This document shows positions 1-9,671 of a DNA stretch of 49,627 bases, one piece after another. Under the pieces are notes generated by a model, which saw nothing but the letters and a program-made list of their open reading frames with translations, did not search any database and was not told where the DNA came from. The translations under genes and the position numbers were made by a program. Every line of letters starts with the position of its first letter. Positions within the stretch are counted from its first letter, which is position 1. The stretch comes from Patescibacteria group bacterium. Its GTDB lineage: Bacteria; Patescibacteriota; Microgenomatia; UBA10105; UBA927. Location: assembly GCA_018821245.1 (NCBI GenBank), contig JAHJMO010000002.1, forward strand, positions 73,231 to 122,857. The letters run 5' to 3'.

Positions 1-3000
1 CCCGTGTAATTCCTAAAACAATAATCTGGGCGGTCGCCGGTTCACCACCTTGGGCCAACACACGCGCGTTTTCTTTATGGAATCGCGACCGATCCGTCAA
101 CTCGCCCGGCAATAATTCTGTATCCCCGGAGGAATCTGCCCGCACTTTATCGCTCATCTTACGAACAATCGTCTCAAAATGTTTATCGTGTATAATAATT
201 CCTTGTGATTCATAGACCCGCTGAATTTCAGTAATAAGATGTTTTTGAGCACCCTGAAGGCCGCGAATTTGTAATACTTCCTTGATATCTAAATACCCGC
301 TTGCCAATTGCTCACCTGCACCGACCATGTCTCCGTCTTTGACCTTCAGTTCACGCGTCAACGGAATGATATATTCTCTCTCCTCCGGCGGTTTGAGGGA
401 AGTATTTCGGATCCTTACTTTATGCCCTTGTTCCGTCTCTGTAATTTCGACTTTACCGGCAATCTCAGCAATGGGAGAAAGCGTGCGAGGAGTGCGTACT
501 TCAAATAATTCTTCAACGCGCGGCAATCCTTGCGTCACATCAAGACCGACGATTCCTCCGGCGTGGCGAACACGCATAGTCAATTGCGTACCGGGTTCAC
601 CAATAGATTGCGCGGCAATAACACCAACGGGCGTCCCGATCTCAACATTCTGCATTGTGGCGTAATCACGCCCATAACACGCGGCACAAATTCCAATTTT
701 GGCTTCGCAGGACAAAAGAGAACGAACAACTGCAGACTCAACACCGTGTTCATCCAGAAGTTTAACGTTTTCTTCAATAAGCATTTCTCCGGCTTTGATA
801 AGCACCTTTTTACTGTTGGGCGCAACTATATCGTTGGCAGCTAACCGCCCGATAACCCGCATCGTAAATGGTGTCTGGCGATCCTCACGCCGAAAAATTT
901 CCCACCCTTGTTTGGTACCGCAATCCGCAATCCTCACAATGACGTCGTGGGCGACATCCACAAGTCTCCTCGTCAAATATCCTGCGTCTGCAGTCTTGAG
1001 AGCTGAATCTGTCAGTCCTTTTCTTGACCCTCTGGTACTTGTAACGTATTCAAATATCGAAAGTCCTTCCCGATAATTACTCTTCGTCGGAAGCTCCACT
1101 ATCTTGCCCAGAGGATCAACAACTAGTCCTTTGATAGCTGACAGTTGCTTCAGTTGATCTTTTGATGCTCTGGCTCCTCCGGAATCAATGATCATCTTCA
1201 CAGGGTTATTCGCAGGAAGCCTTTCCCATGTAAGGTTGGCGATTCGTTCGGTAATTTCAATCCAAATTTCGTTGGAAAGACGCTTTTTTTCTTCCAGAGT
1301 GATAAGTCCCTGCTGATAATTGGAGTCCACTTCTTTAACATTATTTTCCGCTTCTTTGATAAGCTCGTCTTTTTCGGGAACAGACTGATTGTCGAAAACC
1401 GATACCGAAAGGCCTCCTGAAACGGTTGCCCCAAAGAAACCGATATCTTTTATCGCATCGATAATTCGGACTACTTCTTCTTTCGTAAAAAGTCGCAGAG
1501 CTTTTGTCACAATAGTTTTGACCGTAGACGCTTTTACCGGTTCATTCATATACCCTAGTCCTTTTGGAAGAATTTCGTTAAACATAATCCGACCAACCGT
1601 GGTGACAATAAATGCTTTATTGATATACACTTTTATCGGGTCTCTCAACGCAACTTTTTTCACCTGGTATGCATAGATAACTTCTTGAGTGCTTCCGTAT
1701 GTGGCAAGCGTCTTTTCGTCAATAGGCTCCCTACTGGAATCAATAGTAGTAAGGTAGTAACATCCTAAGACCATTTCTTTGTTTGGAACAGTAATGGGAG
1801 AACCGTCGGCTGGCTTAAGTAAATTATGAGTCGGCAACATAAGTTCAACCGCCTCGTGCTGACTCTCGGCGGACAAGGGAATATGCACTGCCATCTGATC
1901 GCCATCAAAATCCGCGTTGTACCCGGCGCACACACACGGGTGGATGCGTATAGCAGATCCTTCTATGAGAACCGGGAAAAATGCTTGAATGCCGAGTTTG
2001 TGAAGTGTAGGAGCGCGGTTCAGAAGAACCGGATGATTCTTTGTAATTTCTTCCAAAATATCAAATACTTCCGGCGTCCGTCTCTCTAAAACATTTTTTG
2101 CGTTCTTTACGTTAGGCGCAATGCCACGCACAATAAGCTCGCGCAACACGAACGGCTTAAACATCTCCAGCGCCATCTCTTTGGGGAGTCCGCATTGTGT
2201 TAATTTCAACTCCGGTCCGACTACGATAACTGAGCGTCCGGAATAATCCACGCGCTTTCCTAACAGATTTTGCCGGAATCGTCCCTGTTTGCCCCGCAAC
2301 ATATCAGAAAGAGACCGAAGCGGCGCAATCACTGCCCGCGATGAGGGCCTCTGGGTCGCATCTATCAAACTATCTACCGATTCCTGAAGCATCCGTTTTT
2401 CATTTCGAAGAATAATCTCGGGCGCACCCAAGTCCATAAGATGCTTTAATCTGTTGTTCCTGTTGATAACACGCCGATAGAGATCGTTAAGGTCACTGGT
2501 GGCAAACCTACCGCCGGTAAGCTGCACCATCGGACGCAAATCCGGAGGTATCACAGGAAGCATAGATACTATAGTCCAAGAAGGAGAAATTTTTGCCTTA
2601 CGCATGCCATCAACTACCCGCAAGCGCTTGGTTGCTTTGATATGACGTTGTCCCGTTGTTTCATGAATTTCTTCCCGAAGTGTAGCTGCTAATTTAGCTA
2701 AATCAACATTCTTAATAACCTCCAAAACCGCCTCTGCGCCCATGCCAACGCTAAAACTGGACACTGCATCGTATTCTGAAAGTCGCAGATATTCATCTTC
2801 AGTAATAGTAGCCAGCAGCTTAACACTACGAACAATGGAAATAAGCGAATCACTGATTTCTTTTATTTTCGATTTTTCGATCGAAAACTGCTCATCTAAC
2901 ATCGCTACTTCCTGACGCTCGCGAAGCTGTAATTCTGCTATCGCCAAATCCCGTGCTTCCGGACTGCCAACCTTTTTTTTGACAGATTCCCTTTCTTTCA

Positions 3001-3550
3001 GCAATTCTTCTTTTTTCTTACTTTTTTCATGTTCATACCGCTTCTCCAGCTCTTCCATGCGCTTGCTCACTGTTTCTTCTATATGGTTGATCGTTTCTTT
3101 TTTCTTTTGTTCATCTAGTTTGGTCACCAGATATTGCGCAAAGTAAATTACCGCCTCAAGGGCGCGCGGGCTCACATCTAAAAGAAGCGATAATTTGGAA
3201 GGTGCACCTTTGAAAAACCATACATGCGCTACAGGTGCTGCTAAAGAAATATGACCCATGCGTTCACGACGAACTTTGCTTTGCGTTACTTCTACGCCGC
3301 ATTTATCACAGATGATGCCCCTGTATCTAATCCTTTTATATTTCCCGCAGTAACACTCCCAATCTTTGGTAGGACCAAATATGCGTTCATCAAAAAGTCC
3401 ATCCTTCTCAGGCTTCAACGTCCGATAATTGATAGTTTCCGGCTTGGTAACTTCGCCATGAGACCATGATTTTATCTCCTCAGGTGACGCTAGCGTCACC
3501 TTGAGACCGGAAAAATCTAAAATATTGGCAAATGTTCCCTTTTTATCCAT
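1..3550 (-). CDS. rpoC: DNA-directed RNA polymerase subunit beta' (3' end runs off window)
   Basis: Manual reverse translation from ATG at 3550: MDKKGTFANILDFSGLKVTLASPEEI...; contains NADFDGDQMAVHIPLS, zinc-binding CYCGKYKRIRYRGIICDKCGVEVT, and LLNRAPTLHKLGIQAF. Confidence 0.97.
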   Translation of the reverse strand, partial: MDKKGTFANILDFSGLKVTLASPEEIKSWSHGEVTKPETINYRTLKPEKDGLFDERIFGPTKDWECYCGKYKRIRYRGIICDKCGVEVTQSKVRRERMGHISLAAPVAHVWFFKGAPSKLSLLLDVSPRALEAVIYFAQYLVTKLDEQKKKETINHIEETVSKRMEELEKRYEHEKSKKKEELLKERESVKKKVGSPEARDLAIAELQLRERQEVAMLDEQFSIEKSKIKEISDSLISIVRSVKLLATITEDEYLRLSEYDAVSSFSVGMGAEAVLEVIKNVDLAKLAATLREEIHETTGQRHIKATKRLRVVDGMRKAKISPSWTIVSMLPVIPPDLRPMVQLTGGRFATSDLNDLYRRVINRNNRLKHLMDLGAPEIILRNEKRMLQESVDSLIDATQRPSSRAVIAPLRSLSDMLRGKQGRFRQNLLGKRVDYSGRSVIVVGPELKLTQCGLPKEMALEMFKPFVLRELIVRGIAPNVKNAKNVLERRTPEVFDILEEITKNHPVLLNRAPTLHKLGIQAFFPVLIEGSAIRIHPCVCAGYNADFDGDQMAVHIPLSAESQHEAVELMLPTHNLLKPADGSPITVPNKEMVLGCYYLTTIDSSREPIDEKTLATYGSTQEVIYAYQVKKVALRDPIKVYINKAFIVTTVGRIMFNEILPKGLGYMNEPVKASTVKTIVTKALRLFTKEEVVRIIDAIKDIGFFGATVSGGLSVSVFDNQSVPEKDELIKEAENNVKEVDSNYQQGLITLEEKKRLSNEIWIEITERIANLTWERLPANNPVKMIIDSGGARASKDQLKQLSAIKGLVVDPLGKIVELPTKSNYREGLSIFEYVTSTRGSRKGLTDSALKTADAGYLTRRLVDVAHDVIVRIADCGTKQGWEIFRREDRQTPFTMRVIGRLAANDIVAPNSKKVLIKAGEMLIEENVKLLDEHGVESAVVRSLLSCEAKIGICAACYGRDYATMQNVEIGTPVGVIAAQSIGEPGTQLTMRVRHAGGIVGLDVTQGLPRVEELFEVRTPRTLSPIAEIAGKVEITETEQGHKVRIRNTSLKPPEEREYIIPLTRELKVKDGDMVGAGEQLASGYLDIKEVLQIRGLQGAQKHLITEIQRVYESQGIIIHDKHFETIVRKMSDKVRADSSGDTELLPGELTDRSRFHKENARVLAQGGEPATAQIIVLGITR

Positions 3551-3570
3551 ATACTTGTTAACTATACCTA

Positions 3571-6500
3571 TTACGACGAAACAGCTGGGGGTTCCCCCTG
3601 CGCTGACACCTTTTTCTCTTGAGTCTGATCCGATGTGCCGATTGTTTTTTGCTTTGTATCTGCGTTTTCGGCTCCTTTATTCTCTTTATCGGTCGGGGCT
3701 ACTTCATCCGTACGCATCACTGGTTTAGCTACAACCGCACCTGTAGGCACAACGCTCAAACCCAATGCCTGTAATTCCTTCACCAATACTTTAAAAGACT
3801 CCGGAACTGTGGATTCGGGAATACTCGTGCCTTTTACAATTGCCTCGAATGCCTTTGCTCTTCCTACTACGTCATCTGATTTTATAGTCAACATCTCCTG
3901 AAGGATATGTGCTGCACGATGAGCCTCAAGCGCCCATACCTCCATTTCTCCTAACCGCTGTCCCCCCATTTGCGCCTTGCCGCCAAGAGGCTGTTGCGTC
4001 ACCAGAGAATATGGACCGGTTGAACGGGCATGCGTTTTGTCCTCAACCATATGGATAAGCTTCATGATGTACCCAATACCTACAACAATCTGTTCATTAA
4101 ATGGTTCTCCGGTACGCCCGTCAATAAGCGAACTTTTGCCCGATACCGGAATATTGGCTTCTTTTAATTTTTCCAGAATTTTATATTCTTTTACCTTCTC
4201 AAACACCGGTAGCGCCACTTTTACATTGAGTTTTTTCACGGCTATTCCCAAATGCGCCTCAAGAAGCTGACCCAGATTCATGCGGGATAAAACAGACAAT
4301 GGAGAAATAATGATATCTGCCGTTGTGCCATCGGCCATATACGGCATATCGCAAGCAGGGATTATTTTGGAAATGACACCTTTGTTCCCGTGTCGCCCGG
4401 CTAGCTTATCGCCCGCAACTACTTTTCGCATCTGTGCAACTTTCACAATAATTTTGCGGTTGGTGCCCGGCTCAAGTTCATCGCCCTTTTCTTTATCCAA
4501 AATAGACACGTCAATAACAGTACCCCGTTCACCATGGGGCATACGCAATGATGTGTCACGCACTTCACGAGCCTTCTCGCCAAATATTGCGCGCAATAAC
4601 CGCTCTTCAGCCGTTAACTCTGTCTCTCCTTTCGGAGCAATTTTCCCGACTAAAATATCATTCGGGCTAACTTCGGCACCCACAACTACAATACCCTTTT
4701 CGTCTAGATTGCGAAGCGCTTCCTCACCAACATTGGGGATATCTCGTGTCGTCTCTTCCGGCCCGAGTTTCGTGTCTACCACACTACAATCATGTTCTTC
4801 TATATGCACTGAAGTTAAAATATCTTCTTTCACCAAGCGATCGGATATCACTATCGCATCTTCGTATCCCAAGCCATCAAAGCTCATATATGCGATTACC
4901 AAGTTTGCTCCTAAAGCCAACTCTCCATTATCGCTTGCCGGGGCCTCAATAAGCACGGTGCCCTTTTTTACCTTATCACTCGTCGATACCATGACGCGTT
5001 GGTTATAGCAGGTAGATTGCGCTGATCGTTTGAATTTTTCTACATCGTATGTAGTTTTGACACCATTCTTTGTTTCAAACACAACGCTCGCAGCGTCCGC
5101 ATAACGCACGACCCCATCTTCTTGTGCTTGAATGACCCGTCCCATTGCTTCAGAAATTGCAGATTCCATCCCAGTGCCCACAAGCGGTGCGCTCGGAATA
5201 ACGAGAGGGACTGCTTGACACTGCATGTGTGTGCCCATAAGCGCGCGATTTGCTTCGTCATGGGCTAAAAATGGAATAAGTGATGCCGGAGCACCAACAA
5301 CCTGACGCGGTACTACGTCTATATATTCCACCAACTGCGCATCAGCCTCCAAAAATTCTCCTTTATAACGCACTGGTACGCGCTCTTCTGTAAGGTATCC
5401 GTCTTTATCAATAGTAATCCCCGCATGTGTCACATAATGATACATCTCGTCTGACGCATCTAAATACTCAACGTGGTCTGTTACTCGCATGACCGTTCTA
5501 TTCCCGCGGATTACTTTTTCAATACGTCTATACGGCGCTTCCAAAAATCCATACCCGTTGACACGTGCGTATAGCGACATATATGTTACAAGTCCGATAT
5601 TCGGGCCTTCTGGACTGCGGACCGGATCTATTCGGCTATATTGCGAAGCGTTAATGTCGCGGATAGAAAACGATGCCCGCTCGCGTGAAATACCACCAAC
5701 ACCCATGACTGTAAGCCTTCGCAAATTGTCAATTTCCGAAAGGGGATTGGTTTGGTCTAATATTGTAGAAAGCTGACTTGTGCGAAAAAAATCATTGATA
5801 GCGGCAATAATCGGGCGGGCGTTCACCAGCTGCGCGGGCGTCAAATCCTCGGCAGAGGGACCTGCAAGGCTCATTTTTTCACGGATGGAACGCTCAAGCC
5901 GGAGTATGCCTATGCGAAATGCGCTTGTCGCCACCAACTCTCCTACTCTCCTAACTCGTCGGTTTCCCAAATGATCTATATCATCAACGTCGCCCTTGCC
6001 GGCTGCAAGCCCCAAAAGATATCGCATGGCGCCGACAATATCTTCCTTTGTTAAAACCCATTTCTCCTTTGTGTTAGGAACGTTTAAACCCAGTTTCTTG
6101 TTCATCTTATACCGGCCAACCTGCTCAAGCGAATATCTCCGAAAGTCAAAAAACATAGAACGAAGAAGTTCTTGAGCGTTATCCAAAACTATCGGCTCTC
6201 CGGGTCTTAATTTCCGATATAACTCCAACACTGACTCTTCTTGATTGGTTGTAGGATCTTTTGCAAAAGTGGATTCAAGATACCGGTGATCGGGGTCGGT
6301 ATTAGCATTTCCTAACGCTTCCGTAATTTCCTGATTTGTCGCTAAACCGATAGCACGAAGAAACGTGGATGCAACAAACTTACGTCTCCGGTCTATACGC
6401 ACCATCAAAACATCATTTCTTGTAATAAAAAACTCTAACCAGCTACCATGCATCGGACGAATTTCTGCGCTATAAAGAGTTCTTCCGGTTGAAGGATCCA

Positions 6501-6939
6501 CCTCACCGGTGAAGTAAATCCCCGGGCTCCTTACAAGTTGATTGACGACACACCGTTCTATGCCGTTTATGATAAATGTCCCATGCCCGGTCATTGCAGG
6601 AATATCCCCCAAAAATACTTCCTGCGTCATTTGATGACCCGTCTGTTTATTGACGAGCGTTGCCTTTGCCTTCAAAGACATATCATATGTAAGGCCTTTG
6701 GCCATCGCCTCGGCCGCTGTCAATCTGGGTCTTCCGAAGTAATAATCACCAAAAGAAAGTTCCCAGTTTTTACCGGTAAAATCGTTCATCGGGGATACTT
6801 CTCCAAGAAGTTCTTTAATTCCGTGCTCCAAAAACCACTGGTACGATTCGCGTTGTACCAAGATAAGATCTAGCTTCTGTAGATCATGCTGCTGTTTGCC
6901 CCAATGTAATCGCTGGTTGGAGTGTGCGTCTTTGGCCAT
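3571..6939 (-). CDS. rpoB: DNA-directed RNA polymerase subunit beta
   Basis: 1122-aa ORF with RpoB hallmarks (SPEGPNIGLV, GDKLAGRHGNKGVISKI, GGQRLGEMEVWALEA). Confidence 0.98.
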   Translation of the reverse strand: MAKDAHSNQRLHWGKQQHDLQKLDLILVQRESYQWFLEHGIKELLGEVSPMNDFTGKNWELSFGDYYFGRPRLTAAEAMAKGLTYDMSLKAKATLVNKQTGHQMTQEVFLGDIPAMTGHGTFIINGIERCVVNQLVRSPGIYFTGEVDPSTGRTLYSAEIRPMHGSWLEFFITRNDVLMVRIDRRRKFVASTFLRAIGLATNQEITEALGNANTDPDHRYLESTFAKDPTTNQEESVLELYRKLRPGEPIVLDNAQELLRSMFFDFRRYSLEQVGRYKMNKKLGLNVPNTKEKWVLTKEDIVGAMRYLLGLAAGKGDVDDIDHLGNRRVRRVGELVATSAFRIGILRLERSIREKMSLAGPSAEDLTPAQLVNARPIIAAINDFFRTSQLSTILDQTNPLSEIDNLRRLTVMGVGGISRERASFSIRDINASQYSRIDPVRSPEGPNIGLVTYMSLYARVNGYGFLEAPYRRIEKVIRGNRTVMRVTDHVEYLDASDEMYHYVTHAGITIDKDGYLTEERVPVRYKGEFLEADAQLVEYIDVVPRQVVGAPASLIPFLAHDEANRALMGTHMQCQAVPLVIPSAPLVGTGMESAISEAMGRVIQAQEDGVVRYADAASVVFETKNGVKTTYDVEKFKRSAQSTCYNQRVMVSTSDKVKKGTVLIEAPASDNGELALGANLVIAYMSFDGLGYEDAIVISDRLVKEDILTSVHIEEHDCSVVDTKLGPEETTRDIPNVGEEALRNLDEKGIVVVGAEVSPNDILVGKIAPKGETELTAEERLLRAIFGEKAREVRDTSLRMPHGERGTVIDVSILDKEKGDELEPGTNRKIIVKVAQMRKVVAGDKLAGRHGNKGVISKIIPACDMPYMADGTTADIIISPLSVLSRMNLGQLLEAHLGIAVKKLNVKVALPVFEKVKEYKILEKLKEANIPVSGKSSLIDGRTGEPFNEQIVVGIGYIMKLIHMVEDKTHARSTGPYSLVTQQPLGGKAQMGGQRLGEMEVWALEAHRAAHILQEMLTIKSDDVVGRAKAFEAIVKGTSIPESTVPESFKVLVKELQALGLSVVPTGAVVAKPVMRTDEVAPTDKENKGAENADTKQKTIGTSDQTQEKKVSAQGEPPAVSS

Positions 6940-6994
6940 TCAATAATTCCTAAAAAATGGAAAACACTATTTATATGTCTGTGTTTAGTGAACG

Positions 6995-7028
6995 ACAAAA
7001 AGAAGCGAACAATGAACGTTCGCCTCTT
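6995..7028 (-). terminator. attenuator-like hairpin in rpoB 5' leader
   Basis: Minus strand AAGAGGCGAAC-gttcatt-GTTCGCTTCTT followed by TTTG; 11-bp stem with one G-U pair, between the promoter and the rpoB start. Confidence 0.55.
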
Positions 7029-7049
7029 CAGGCTATCAAACTAAACACC

Positions 7050-7077
7050 ATTATATCGTCATTTTCGCTTTTGTCAA
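7050..7077 (-). promoter_or_regulatory. predicted sigma70-type promoter of rpoBC
   Basis: Minus strand TTGACA (7077-7072), 16-nt spacer, TATAAT (7055-7050). Confidence 0.75.
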
Positions 7078-7082
7078 TACCC

Positions 7083-8348
7083 GCATTGCCTCATTGAAAA
7101 AGTAACGGAAACTGTACATCTTCCTGCTCAAAAGAAAGGGGTACAGCATATGTTAACTATGAGGCAAAAACAGGCAGTGACCCGAACCGTCAAAGACCGA
7201 TATCGTCGGTGTAGTAAGCTGGCCAAGTCTCGAATGCTGGATGAGTTTTGTCAGACATCGGGATACAACCGGAGTTATGCCAGACGGATATTGGGAACAA
7301 AAAAGTCCATCGGGAGAAACAAACGTCGTCCAGGGAAACAACGCACCTATACGGCAGAATCTACCCGCTTCGTACCTTGTGGATTGCCGCGGATGGCATC
7401 TGTGGCAAACGTTTGAAGCCATATCTTCCCGAACTCATGCGGGTAATGGAAGAAAAGAAAGAAATTCGACTCAACCGGTTCCTTCGACGAAAACTCACTC
7501 GCATTTCAGCGGCAACCATTGACCGAATATTGACGGCAACCAAAAAACAATATCAGTTCAAAGGAAAATCTACGACCAAACCCGGAACACTTTTGAGAAG
7601 TACCGTGGCGGTCCGAACGTTTGATGACTGGAACGATGTGGTTCCTGGTTTCTTTGAAACCGATCTTGTGGCATTTTGTGGAGAAAGTGTCCATGGAGAG
7701 TATATCAACGGCTTCAATCTCACAGACGTTGCTACGGGTTGGGTCTGTCTGGAAGCAGTCATGGGCAAAGGCCAATACCGGGTGCACCAGGCGATTGACC
7801 GGATCCGAAACAGACTCTTTTTCTCCATGAAAGGACTGGATCCGGACAACGGAACGGAGTTCATCAACTGGCTCATGAAACGATATTGTGAAACGTACCA
7901 TATTACATTTACCAGAATTAGACCGAACCGGAAAAACGACAACTGCTATGTAGAGCAGAAAAACTACACGGTGCTCCGGAGATTTCTGGGGTATGCCCGG
8001 TATGAAACTAATGAGCAACTGGTCATCATCAAGGATATCGTATCCCTGGTAGAGCTGTACGTAAATTTTTTCCAACCGGTCATGAAACTGAAAACCAAAG
8101 AGCGCATTGGCAGTCGGGTGAAAAAGACGTATGATATCGCCAAGACGCCGTATCAGAGAGTGTTGGATTCAGGAGTACTCACAGAGGAAAACAAAACCAG
8201 GATACAAACCCTGTACAAAACGCTCAATCCGATGGATCTCAAGCGGAGAATCAACAAACTGATGGAAAAACTGAACAAAACGTTGCGTTACATTTCTATT
8301 GAGGCAACGAATACCTAGTTCCGTTACATTCTACTGTGAGGCAATACG
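7083..8348 (+). mobile_element. insertion sequence with DDE integrase-like transposase
   Basis: Imperfect terminal inverted repeats (7085-7110 attgcctcattgaaaaagtaacggaa; 8319-8345 ttccgttacattctactgtgaggcaat) enclose the transposase frames; candidate TSD TACCC(G) at 7078-7083 and 8349-8354. Confidence 0.8.
7150..8318 (+). pseudogene. DDE (rve-like) transposase split across two frames
   Basis: N-terminal HTH in frame of 7150 (MLTMRQKQAVTRTVKDRYRRCSKLAKSRMLDEFCQTSGYNRSYARRIL) continues in the -1 frame (YPLRTLWIAADGICGKRLKPYLPEL...FETDLVAFCGE...LDPDNGTEFINW...NCYVEQKN). May be a pseudogene or a programmed frameshift. Confidence 0.75.
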
Positions 8349-8363
8349 TACCCGAATTGCCTT

Positions 8364-9150
8364 TTATATCTTTCTCTGTTCAATATATCCAAGTATCTTA
8401 TTTCTTCGTTCTTCAAGAGTAAGCATGCTTTCAATTCCCGGTCCGTTGATACATCCCCCATCACAAAACAAAATATCAAGAAGCCGGACGGATGTATTTT
8501 TCTCAAAATTATCTAGTGCCTCCGCACATTTTTTCCACCCAGATATTACCTGTATTTCATCTCTGGATAATAAATGTGACGAACAGCTTGTTGTTGCCAA
8601 TCCTCCGGATATTGGGTACAAACGAGTACTGGAATTCTCCAAATCAAACAATTGTTCAACAGGAATTGCTTCATCTGGATGGACAATATTCAATACCTCA
8701 TTAAGCTCTTTATATGTTAATACGAGGATATCTAAATCCGGATGATCTTCTGAAGCTTCAAGTCTTTTCACTATACACGGTCCGATAAACACGACTTTTG
8801 CATCCGGCCATTTGTGATGAACAACTTTAGCGGTTGCTACCATCGGCGAATCAACTTTATACGCAAGATATTTTTCTAAATGAGGATATTTTTTTCGAAT
8901 AAGCCGTACCGCACTTGCGCAAGGACTAGTAATATACCTCCTTTTTTTTATCTTTATTAAGTTCCATAAGCATCTGCACGTTTGTTATCTCTGCGCCAAC
9001 TGCTACTTCCAATACTTCCTGAAACCCTATTTGTTTAAGGCGTTTCACAATATCCGGATAGTCATACATAATAGGAAACGACGGAGCAAGCATTGCAACT
9101 AAATGCTTTTTGTCTTTCAACAGCTGTACTAGTTGTTCTACTTCATTCAT
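8364..9150 (-). CDS. Fe-hydrogenase large-subunit C-terminal-like protein, frame-disrupted at an A8 tract
   Basis: ORF 8926-9150 (MLAPSFPIMYDYPDIVKRLKQIGFQEVLEVAVGAEITN) and ORF 8364-8843 (FIGPCIVKRLEA...LFCDGGCINGPG) join through ITSPCASAVRLIRKKYPHLEKYLAYKVDSPMVATAK after a shift at 8942-8949. Confidence 0.75.
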
Positions 9151-9658
9151 TGGTAGGTTTTAAAATATATTTTGATATCCCGATAGCAGCTATTCCTCCA
9201 ACGAGCGCTGTAACAAGTTGCAAAACTCCCATCGCTGTTAAAAATATTTTTGGCACAACATGAAATGAAACGAACATATACGCAATGCAATATAAAAATA
9301 TACTTTTTGCAAACGCTGCAGTAATAAAAGACAGTATTGTCTTTTGTTTTAATCCAGAAATATACATAAGAATCAAATTTCCTAACCAAATAAATGGAAG
9401 AAAATACACTAAATAGATAGTAAATGGACCAAAAAGAACTCCATGTGATACTGCACCAAGACTTGGGATAACTGCAAGAAACGGCAATATCCGTTTTGAA
9501 AGTTTAACTGCTGAAATAAACAGAAGAGTATTTATTATACTTCCTGTAATTATCTGCGAGCCATTAAACAGAAGTGGTATTAAAAACGCTAATGCAAAAA
9601 CAGTTGTTTCTAACGTAATGATTTTTTTTATTGAAATCGATAATGCTTTTGACTCCAT
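9143..9658 (-). CDS. multi-pass membrane protein, ECF-transporter S-component-like, coupled to the hydrogenase-like gene
   Basis: 171 aa, several hydrophobic helices; overlaps the start of the downstream gene by 8 nt. Confidence 0.6.
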   Translation of the reverse strand: MESKALSISIKKIITLETTVFALAFLIPLLFNGSQIITGSIINTLLFISAVKLSKRILPFLAVIPSLGAVSHGVLFGPFTIYLVYFLPFIWLGNLILMYISGLKQKTILSFITAAFAKSIFLYCIAYMFVSFHVVPKIFLTAMGVLQLVTALVGGIAAIGISKYILKPTNE

Positions 9659-9671
9659 ACTATTCTTCCCT

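Noticed and set aside
4280-5008. 242-aa plus-strand ORF
   Set aside because: Antisense shadow of rpoB; composition is the complement of a conserved coding region and no family is recognisable.
7506-8075. 189-aa minus-strand ORF
   Set aside because: Antisense to the transposase.
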